A stretch of DNA of 64,000 nucleotides, from the NCBI RefSeq assembly GCF_000876655.1, contig NZ_JYCN01000015.1:62001-126000 (forward strand). The letters are read 5' to 3'. Below the pieces are notes generated by a model that worked only from the letters and a program-made list of their open reading frames with translations, was not told where the DNA came from and did not search any database. Source of the stretch: Arthrobacter sp. SPG23. GTDB lineage: Bacteria > Actinomycetota > Actinomycetes > Actinomycetales > Micrococcaceae. Both the position numbers and the translations under genes were made by a program. Positions 57,828-64,000 of the stretch are shown here, in pieces. Every line of letters begins with the position of its first letter. The stretch's first letter is position 1.

Positions 57828-59210
57828 CTAGCCGTGGAGGGCTTTGCCCGCGAGGGCAAGGTGGGCCTCGCCCAGGGCCTCGTTCTGGGTCGGGTGGGCG
57901 TGCAGCAGCTGTGCCACGTCCTCCGGGTAGGCTTCCCAGTTCACGATCAGCTGTGCTTCGCCGATCTGCTCGCCCATGCGGGAACCGATCATGTGGACGC
58001 CCACCACGGGGCCGTCCTTCTGGCGGACCAGCTTGACGATGCCGCCGGTGCCCAGGATGGAGCTCTTGCCGTTTCCGGCGAGGTTGTATTCCTGGGTTTC
58101 CACCTGGTCGTCGCCGAACTTTTCCTTGGCTGCCTTTTCGGTGTAGCCCACAGTGGCGATTTCAGGCTCGGAGTAGGTGACCTTGGGGATGTTGACGTCC
58201 TCAACGATGACCGGCTTCAGGCCGGCGATTTCCTCGGCCACAAAAATGCCCTGCTGGTAGCCGCGGTGGGCCAGCTGGACGCCCGGGACGATGTCGCCCA
58301 CGGCGTAGACGTTGCCGACGCCGGTGTGCAGGCGTTCGTTGGTGATGACGAAGCCGCGGTCAATCGTGATGCCTGCTTCTTCGTAGCCAAGGTTGGCGGT
58401 GACCGGTCCGCGGCCGACGGCCACGAGGAGCAGGTCGGCTTCGAAGGTCTTGCCGTCCACGAGGGTGACCTTGACGCCGTCGTTGTTCTGCTCAACGCCC
58501 TGGAAGAACACGCCGGTGGAGAACTTGATGCCGCGCTTCTTGAACGCACGCTCGAAGTTCTTGACGATCGCAGCGTCCTCATTGGGGACCAGCGAAGGCA
58601 GGCCCTCAACGATGGTGACGTCCACGCCGAAGGACTTCCAGACCGAAGCGAACTCGACGCCGATCACGCCGCCGCCCAGGATGATGGCGCTCTTGGGGAT
58701 GTAATCCATGGTGAGGGCTTCATCGGAGGTGATGACCTTGCCGCCGATTTCCAGGCCCGGCAGGGTGCGGGAGTAGGAACCCGTGGCGAGCACGATGTTC
58801 TTGCCCTTGTAAGCGGTGCCGTTCACGACGACGGTGTCGGTGCCCTGCAGTTTGCCTTCACCCTCGATGACGGTGATGCCCTTGGACTTGATCAGGCCCT
58901 GCAGGCCCTTGAACTTGCCGGCGATGATGCCGTCTTTGTACGCGTTGACCGCGCTCATATCGATGCTGTCCAGCGTGACGTTGACGCCGTACTTTGCGGA
59001 ATCGCGGGCGTGGTCGGCGAGCTCGGCTGAGTGCAGGAGGGCCTTCGTGGGGATGCAGCCGTTGTGCAGGCAGGTGCCCCCGAGTTTCCCCTTCTCCACG
59101 AGGCCTACTGTGAGGCCAAGCTGAACGGCGCGGAGGGCCGTGGCGTATCCGCCGCTGCCACCGCCGAGTACCAGGATGTCGAATTCTTGCGCAGTTGCCT
59201 GATCGGCCAC
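57828..59210 (-). CDS. lpdA: Dihydrolipoamide dehydrogenase (E3)
   Basis: FAD-containing disulfide oxidoreductase that reoxidises dihydrolipoyl on E2 and passes electrons to NAD. 460 residues. The FAD loop LGGGSGGYA is at about 15-24, the redox cysteines are C47 and C52 in GGTCLHNGCIPTK, the NAD loop is GGGVIGVE, and the C-terminal HAHPTQNEAL holds the catalytic His-Glu pair. GTG start. Upstream of sucB but separated by a hairpin. The partner enzyme set (E1) is not in the window. Confidence 0.97.
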   Translation of the reverse strand: MADQATAQEFDILVLGGGSGGYATALRAVQLGLTVGLVEKGKLGGTCLHNGCIPTKALLHSAELADHARDSAKYGVNVTLDSIDMSAVNAYKDGIIAGKFKGLQGLIKSKGITVIEGEGKLQGTDTVVVNGTAYKGKNIVLATGSYSRTLPGLEIGGKVITSDEALTMDYIPKSAIILGGGVIGVEFASVWKSFGVDVTIVEGLPSLVPNEDAAIVKNFERAFKKRGIKFSTGVFFQGVEQNNDGVKVTLVDGKTFEADLLLVAVGRGPVTANLGYEEAGITIDRGFVITNERLHTGVGNVYAVGDIVPGVQLAHRGYQQGIFVAEEIAGLKPVIVEDVNIPKVTYSEPEIATVGYTEKAAKEKFGDDQVETQEYNLAGNGKSSILGTGGIVKLVRQKDGPVVGVHMIGSRMGEQIGEAQLIVNWEAYPEDVAQLLHAHPTQNEALGEAHLALAGKALHG

Positions 59211-59397
59211 TTAGACGCTCCCTCGCGTGAACGATGACACGAGAGTACGCATCATCTGGTCTTGGAACTTGCTCTGCCGTGATTATGCCAGCAGGCAGGT
59301 TCTCTTGCATTTGTGACTACCGCAGTTCACCTTAGCGAACCACTTATCCATGCTCCACCTTGTCACGGCGTTTGTGGAGCGCTTGTGTCGAGTGTCA

Positions 59398-59441
59398 CGC
59401 GGCTTTGTGGCGGACGGATCATGACCCGCCACAAAGCCGCG
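59398..59441 (-). terminator. Hairpin after pepA
   Basis: A 16-base perfect stem (59398-59413 with 59426-59441) on a 12-base loop, seven bases past the pepA stop. No U-run. The rest of the 237-base gap between lpdA and pepA shows nothing. Confidence 0.75.
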
Positions 59442-59447
59442 AACGGC

Positions 59448-60977
59448 TTAACTGGCCGACGCCGCCAGCACGTCTTCGACATAGGCCACAAGGGTGCGGA
59501 CCGTGCACCCGGTGCCCTGCTTCGGGGTGTAGCCGTAGGGGCTGCCGTTATTAAAGGACGGACCGGCGATGTCGATGTGGGCCCACGGGATCTGCTCGCC
59601 GTCCTTGCCCTTGCCGACGAACTCACGCAGGAACACGGCGGCGGTCATCATGCCGCCGTGGCGCTCACCGATGTTGGCAAGGTCCGCAACCTCGGACTCG
59701 ATGCTGGCGCGGAGCTCCTCCGGCAGCGGCATTGGCCACACCAGTTCGCCGGCGCGGTCCGCCGCGGCCTTGAGCGGTCCGGTCACGCTGTCCGAGCCCA
59801 TAACGCCGGCCGTCCGGTTGCCCAGGGCGATCAGCTGCGCGCCGGTCAGGGTGGCGACGTCGATGATGGCGTCCGGGTACTCCTGGCTGGCGGCCACGAT
59901 GCCGTCGGCCATGACCAGCCGGCCCTCCGCATCCGTATTGAGGACCTCGACGGTTTTGCCGCCGAACATCGTGAGGACGTCCGCCGGGCGCTGCGCGGCA
60001 CCGGAGGGCATGTTTTCGGCAATGCACAGCCACGCGGTCGCCTTAACGGGAAGGCCCAGGCCAGCGATTGCCAGCACGGTGTTAAGTACGACGGCGGCGC
60101 CCGCCATATCGCTCTTCATGTCACCCATGCCGAGGGCGGGCTTGATGGAGATTCCGCCCGTGTCAAAGGTGATGCCCTTGCCCACCAGTGCGATCTTGGC
60201 GGTTGCCTTGGACGGCGCGTACTCCACCTTGACGAGCCGCGGCTGCCTGGTGGATCCCTTGCCAACACCCATGATCCCGCCGAAGCCCTCCCTTTCGAGG
60301 CGCTTTTCGTCCCATACGGTGACCTTGACCGGCAGGCCCTTGGAGAGTTCCTTGGCGGCATCGGCAAAGGACTCGGGGAAGAGGTGGCTGGGCGGCTGGT
60401 TCACGAGTGAACGGGTTGCATTGACAGCCTTCCCGATCAGGGCCGAGCGGTTCAGCAGGGGCTGCAGGTCCTTGTCGGCAGCGAAGTCGGTAAAAATCAC
60501 CACGTTCTTCACGGGCTCCTTGCGGCCGTTGGCCTGGGAACGGTGGTCGGTAAACGAGTACGAACCCATCGCAGCGCCCTCGGCGATGGCCGCTACGTCG
60601 GCGGGTGACGCCGTCGGAAGCGCCAAAGTCACCGTCGCGAGTCCGGCAAGCTGGCGGACGGCGGAGCCTGCGGCGCGGCGCAGTGCTTCTTCCGTGAGTT
60701 TTCCTCCGGCGCCGGGCTTGCCGACTCCTGCGAGCACCAGGACGGAGGCACCGGCTTCCGGAAGGCCGGGCAGCCGGTGGACCTGGTCGGCCGCGCCGGT
60801 GAGGCCAAGAACCTTCAAGGACTCCGCGATCGCCTCGGCGGACTTGGCCGTCAGCGGGTTGTCCAGCAGCACAGGACCGTCGGGACCCTGGGCCACGCCA
60901 ATGACCAGGGCGTCCGTGGGTGACTTCTTAACGTCACGCGCAATGACGCTAAGTTTGATTTCAGTATTCTTGACCAC
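59448..60977 (-). CDS. pepA: Leucyl aminopeptidase PepA
   Basis: M17 two-zinc aminopeptidase that removes N-terminal leucine and other residues from peptides. 509 residues. The N-terminal domain is followed by the catalytic domain with GKGITFDTGGISIKP, DMAGAAVVL, ENMPSGAAQRPADVL and the M17 signature NTDAEGRL near residue 340. GTG start at 60977; the GAGGA that could serve as ribosome site is half of a short inverted repeat (60978-60991). It may work downstream of the tricorn-type protease. Confidence 0.96.
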   Translation of the reverse strand: MVKNTEIKLSVIARDVKKSPTDALVIGVAQGPDGPVLLDNPLTAKSAEAIAESLKVLGLTGAADQVHRLPGLPEAGASVLVLAGVGKPGAGGKLTEEALRRAAGSAVRQLAGLATVTLALPTASPADVAAIAEGAAMGSYSFTDHRSQANGRKEPVKNVVIFTDFAADKDLQPLLNRSALIGKAVNATRSLVNQPPSHLFPESFADAAKELSKGLPVKVTVWDEKRLEREGFGGIMGVGKGSTRQPRLVKVEYAPSKATAKIALVGKGITFDTGGISIKPALGMGDMKSDMAGAAVVLNTVLAIAGLGLPVKATAWLCIAENMPSGAAQRPADVLTMFGGKTVEVLNTDAEGRLVMADGIVAASQEYPDAIIDVATLTGAQLIALGNRTAGVMGSDSVTGPLKAAADRAGELVWPMPLPEELRASIESEVADLANIGERHGGMMTAAVFLREFVGKGKDGEQIPWAHIDIAGPSFNNGSPYGYTPKQGTGCTVRTLVAYVEDVLAASAS

Positions 60978-60991
60978 GAGGATCAGTCCTC
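60978..60991 (-). promoter_or_regulatory. Inverted repeat around the pepA ribosome site
   Basis: On the minus strand GAGGA-CTGA-TCCTC directly precedes the GTG. The left arm is the only ribosome-site candidate, so pairing would hide it. The rest of the 321-base gap 60978-61298, between the divergent pepA and PAC2 genes, holds only the GAAAGGA ribosome site of the PAC2 gene. Confidence 0.35.
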
Positions 60992-61298
60992 AATTCTCTG
61001 TGATTTTCGGGCAGGAAGCGCATGTTGGGCGCCCCGCCATGGAACGGGCCGTTGTCGGCTTGAGACGCAACCCGGTGTCTGCAAGGCCGTCCGTAGGGCC
61101 AGTTCCGATCGTAGTCTCTCCGCTCCGGGCGCGTTGAATTTGGTGAGACCTGAAGCACATTTCCGGTGCGGACGGCCGGTGCGGAATGGTTCGGCAGGCC
61201 GGTGCGTTGTAGCAAATATCCGGCGGATCTGCGCGGATCCCCCCAACCCAGAGCGCTGCCGACACCCGCCTCCGCCGCCACTTCGAAAGGAACATGCC

Positions 61299-62237
61299 GT
61301 GCTTGAACGGATTTCCGGCTCTCTGCTGGACCCCGATGCTCTCTATGTGAGCAACGCCGAGCTGTTCGACAACCCGGAACTCCGCGGGCTCAATCTGGTG
61401 ATGGGCTTCACGGGATTCGCGGACGCCGGCCACGTGGTCAAACAGATCACTGCCGAGCTGCTGGACACCCTCGAATCGGAGGTCGTGGCCGTCTTCGACG
61501 CCGACCAGCTGATCGACTACCGCTCGCGCCGGCCGCACGTGACGTTCGTCGAGGACCACCTACAGGACTACCAGGCCCCCAGCCTGGCCCTGTGCCGGCT
61601 GGTTGACGGGCTGGGCAAGCCGTTCCTGTTCCTGGCCGGTTTCGAGCCGGACCTGCAGTGGGAACGGTTCGCCCGCGCCGTCGTTCGGATCGTGGAGCAC
61701 CTCGACGTGAACCTCGTGACCTGGGTCCACTCCATCCCGATGCCTGTTCCCCATACCCGGCCGGTGGGCGTCACCGTCCACGGCAACCGTCCGGAGCTGA
61801 TCGAGGGGATCTCCGTCTGGAAGCCCACGGTGGAGGTGCCCGCAGCCGTGGGCCACATCCTGGAACTGCGCCTCACCGAAGCCGGCCGCAACATTGCCGG
61901 GTACGTCATCCATGTTCCGCATTACCTTGCCGAAGCCGAATATCCCAACGCGGCCGTGGCCGGCCTTGAGTATCTTGGGGCGGCCACCTCGCTGATGCTG
62001 CCGACTGACCGGCTGCGGGAAGCAGGCCGTGAGGTCGGGCGCCAGATCGCCGAGCAGCTGGAGGCCTCCGAAGAAGTCCAACAGGTTGTTGCACGCCTGG
62101 AGACCCGCTACGACGAGAAGGCTGAGGGCACGGTACGCCGTTCCCTGCTGGCCGATGAAAACGATGAACTGCCGAACGCTGATGCGCTGGGCGCCGCGGT
62201 GGAGGCCTATCTCGCCCGCGAAGAACCCCGCCAGTAA
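61299..62237 (+). CDS. PAC2-family protein
   Basis: 312 residues from the GTG at 61299, with GAAAGGA seven bases upstream; the open frame before it (to 61134) is basic, Pro-rich and not supported. PAC2 is the fold of proteasome assembly chaperones: LVMGFTGFADAGHVVKQI near the N-terminus, FLFLAGFEPDLQWERFARAV in the middle, and HVPHYLAEAEYPNAAVAGLE. In actinobacteria these proteins accompany the proteasome; their role is not established. Confidence 0.9.
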   Translation: MLERISGSLLDPDALYVSNAELFDNPELRGLNLVMGFTGFADAGHVVKQITAELLDTLESEVVAVFDADQLIDYRSRRPHVTFVEDHLQDYQAPSLALCRLVDGLGKPFLFLAGFEPDLQWERFARAVVRIVEHLDVNLVTWVHSIPMPVPHTRPVGVTVHGNRPELIEGISVWKPTVEVPAAVGHILELRLTEAGRNIAGYVIHVPHYLAEAEYPNAAVAGLEYLGAATSLMLPTDRLREAGREVGRQIAEQLEASEEVQQVVARLETRYDEKAEGTVRRSLLADENDELPNADALGAAVEAYLAREEPRQ

Positions 62238-62273
62238 ACCGCCTCAATAAATAGGACTTATGCCGGCGGCGGG

Positions 62274-62279
62274 CATAAT
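62274..62279 (+). promoter_or_regulatory. -10 element of a leaderless MFS transcript
   Basis: CATAAT, six bases, GTG at 62286. A GGAGAG in the gap could also be a ribosome site, but the spacing is too short. Confidence 0.4.
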
Positions 62280-62285
62280 GGAGAG

Positions 62286-63617
62286 GTGACTGCACCGCGC
62301 GCCTGGCTCATCTGGACCGTCGGAATATTTGCGTATCTGGTCGCGGTCAGCCAGCGCACGTCCTTTGGCGTGGTGGGACTTGAAGCGACCGAGCGGTTCC
62401 ACGCCGCCGCCGCGGAGATCTCCTTCTTTACCGTGCTGCAGCTGCTGGTCTACGCAGGGCTCCAGATCCCGGTGGGAGTCCTCGTTGACCGGCTGGGGTC
62501 CCGGACCATGATTGCCGGGGGAGCAGTCCTCATGGGACTTGGCCAGCTCCAACTGGCCTTCGCGGACAACATTCCGGGCGGCGTGCTCGGCCGTGTGCTG
62601 GTGGGCGCCGGGGACGCTATGACCTTCATTTCGGTGATCCGGCTGATTCCGCTGTGGTTCGCGCCGGCGAGGGTGCCGCTCATCACGCAGCTGACAGGTA
62701 TGTCGGGCCAGCTCGGGCAGCTCTTCAGCGTCGTCCCGTTCGCACTGATACTCCATGCCGCAGGCTGGACCCCGGCATTCCTGACGCTCGCTGCGATGTC
62801 CGCGCTCGCCGTCGTCCTGGTGCTGGCCGTGCTGAAGGACCAGCCGCCAGGCCACCCCAGCCCGGAACCCGGCCAGGGACTGAGGGCCACCGGCGTCTCC
62901 CTCTCCAGCGCCTGGCGGCAGCCCGGCACCAGGCTGGGGCTGTGGAGCCACTTCACGATCCAGTTCAGCGGCACAGTGTTCGCCATGACCTGGGGATACC
63001 CGTTCCTCATTTCCGCGCAGGGCCTCGATGCCGCCACGGTGTCCGGCCTGATGTCCATCTATGTGGCCGCAGCCATCGCCGCCGGTCCGCTGATCGGCAG
63101 GTTCGTTTCCAGGCATCCCCTGCGCCGTTCCACGATGGTGCTCCTGATTGCAGCCACGACGGCGGCTGCCTGGGCCGCTGTGCTGCTGATGCCGGGCCGG
63201 TCCCCGCTGTGGATGCTCGCCGGGCTGGTGGTGGTGCTGGCCATCGGAGGTCCCGGTTCCATGATCGGCTTCGACTTTGCCCGCACCTTTAATCCCGCAC
63301 ACCGGATCGGAACCGCCACCGGAATCGTTAACGTGGGCGGATTCATCGCAGCGCTCGTGGCCATCTACCTCGTCGGCGTCGTGCTCGATGTCCTCCACGC
63401 CACCGGGTTTTCCCGGGGGGAGCTCTACGGCCTGGATCCGTTCCGCATCGCGCTGAGCGTCCAGTTCGTGCTGATCGGCATCGGCTCGGCCGCTATCATC
63501 GCCACCCGGAGGAAGGTCCGGCGCCAGATGGCCGCGCAGGGTGTCGTTGTGCCGCCGCTTCTCAAGGCCCTCGCTCAGCAGCGCCGGCGGAACCTGGAGC
63601 GCCGACGGGCTGAATAG
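62286..63617 (+). CDS. MFS transporter (12 membrane segments)
   Basis: 443 residues. Twelve predicted helices; first helix AWLIWTVGIFAYLVAVSQRTS, loop 2-3 motif DRLGSRTMIAGGA (motif A, degenerate), and a long central loop rich in Pro/Gly. The N-terminal FGVVGLEATERFH and the RVLVGAGDAMTFISVIRL pattern are like the nitrate/nitrite- or 4-hydroxyphenylacetate-type sugar-phosphate antiporters, but no substrate can be named. GTG start; a basic tail (RRRNLERRRAE) ends the protein. Confidence 0.9.
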   Translation: MTAPRAWLIWTVGIFAYLVAVSQRTSFGVVGLEATERFHAAAAEISFFTVLQLLVYAGLQIPVGVLVDRLGSRTMIAGGAVLMGLGQLQLAFADNIPGGVLGRVLVGAGDAMTFISVIRLIPLWFAPARVPLITQLTGMSGQLGQLFSVVPFALILHAAGWTPAFLTLAAMSALAVVLVLAVLKDQPPGHPSPEPGQGLRATGVSLSSAWRQPGTRLGLWSHFTIQFSGTVFAMTWGYPFLISAQGLDAATVSGLMSIYVAAAIAAGPLIGRFVSRHPLRRSTMVLLIAATTAAAWAAVLLMPGRSPLWMLAGLVVVLAIGGPGSMIGFDFARTFNPAHRIGTATGIVNVGGFIAALVAIYLVGVVLDVLHATGFSRGELYGLDPFRIALSVQFVLIGIGSAAIIATRRKVRRQMAAQGVVVPPLLKALAQQRRRNLERRRAE

Positions 63618-63682
63618 GCCCTGTTTCCACATAGCAAAGGCCGGCTCTTAACCTGGGGCGCCGGTCGTACAAGTCTGGATGC

Positions 63683-64000
63683 ATGACACCTCCAGAACGA
63701 CCGACTCCAGAACGACTCACCATCACCGGCCCTGAGGACATCCTGGGCTTTATTCCGCACTCCCTCGGCTACTGGCCGGCCAACAGCCTGGTGGCCATGA
63801 CCATGCAGGGGAAACGCCTCGGCGCCACCCTCCGCGTGGACTTGCCCGTACTCGACTCTGATGCGGGGCTGCGCCGGTTTGCGCGCACTGTCAGGGAGTA
63901 TCTTGAAGCGGACCACGACGCCGACGGCACCCTGCTGGTGCTCTTCAGCGATGAAGGATGGTTCGCCGGCGCAGATTCTGTTCCCGGCGGTGTTCCCGCC
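63683..64000 (+). CDS. DUF4192 protein, 3' partial
   Basis: The open frame runs off the end of the window: 106 codons from the ATG at 63683. ITGPEDILGFIPHSLGYWPANSLVAMTMQG is the DUF4192 N-terminus, and TLLVLFSDEGWF follows. Function unknown. The first residues contain a duplicated PPERPTPERL. ATG start without a strong ribosome site. Confidence 0.85.
   Translation, partial: MTPPERPTPERLTITGPEDILGFIPHSLGYWPANSLVAMTMQGKRLGATLRVDLPVLDSDAGLRRFARTVREYLEADHDADGTLLVLFSDEGWFAGADSVPGGVPA

Noticed and set aside
62244..63632. 462-residue minus-strand open frame
   Set aside because: Opposite a clear 12-helix transporter; charged and low in hydrophobic residues, with no start signal.

Overview
The window looks like a chromosomal segment of a high-GC actinobacterium of the Micrococcaceae, most like Arthrobacter or Pseudarthrobacter. 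The evidence is the strong GC bias, many GTG and TTG starts, a full division/cell-wall (dcw) cluster followed by pgeF, yggS, sepF, a yggT-type gene and divIVA, and a panB-glnA2-glnE-glnA1 neighbourhood like that of mycobacteria. MurE carries a DDPH motif instead of DNPR, which suggests L-lysine rather than diaminopimelate in the peptidoglycan. No rRNA, tRNA, CRISPR array or insertion sequence was found.

Layout. Bases 1-17139 hold the dcw cluster (ftsI, murE, murF, mraY, murD, ftsW, murG, murC, ftsQ, ftsZ) with start-stop overlaps at most junctions, then pgeF, yggS, sepF, yggT-type and divIVA, closed by a strong terminator. Bases 17273-25746 carry lspA, an RluD-type pseudouridine synthase, dnaE, a short-chain dehydrogenase, a flavin reductase, a membrane protein and hisD. 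Bases 25756-29719 hold nrdR behind its own two NrdR boxes, a decayed dehydrogenase, ppgK, map, a 54-residue small protein and panB. Bases 29988-39218 are a nitrogen block: glnA2 and the GlnA adenylyltransferase glnE, a polar amino acid ABC transporter whose binding protein and permease are fused, an acetyltransferase, a 66-residue helix-turn-helix protein behind two near-perfect palindromes, and glnA1 behind a GlnR-like operator.

Bases 39960-45172 look accessory: a MarR-like unit in organisation only (an XRE-type regulator of the MmyB class), a divergent drug-efflux transporter, two aldo-keto reductases, a frameshifted NAD(P)-binding gene and an orphan coding remnant. Bases 45243-48252 (minus strand) carry DUF3817, DUF4191, lipA and lipB. 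A receptor-like protein kinase with an unusual catalytic loop, a TIGR01777 epimerase, a very large tricorn-type S41 protease and an OsmC protein follow. Bases 55427-60977 (minus) hold a small membrane protein, the two-lipoyl-domain E2 (sucB), lipoamide dehydrogenase (lpdA) and leucyl aminopeptidase (pepA). A PAC2 protein, an MFS transporter and a truncated DUF4192 gene end the window.

Together the genes cover three linked jobs: peptidoglycan synthesis and septum assembly; glutamine synthesis with its adenylylation control and uptake; and lipoate synthesis together with a lipoate-dependent 2-oxoacid dehydrogenase E2/E3 pair. Two sequence-wide habits stand out. About ten genes have a -10 hexamer placed six or seven bases before the start codon, as expected for leaderless mRNAs. 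Many operons end in long perfect hairpins without a U-run. The most distinctive unexplained unit is the small helix-turn-helix gene at 37442 with twin palindromes covering its -35 and -10.
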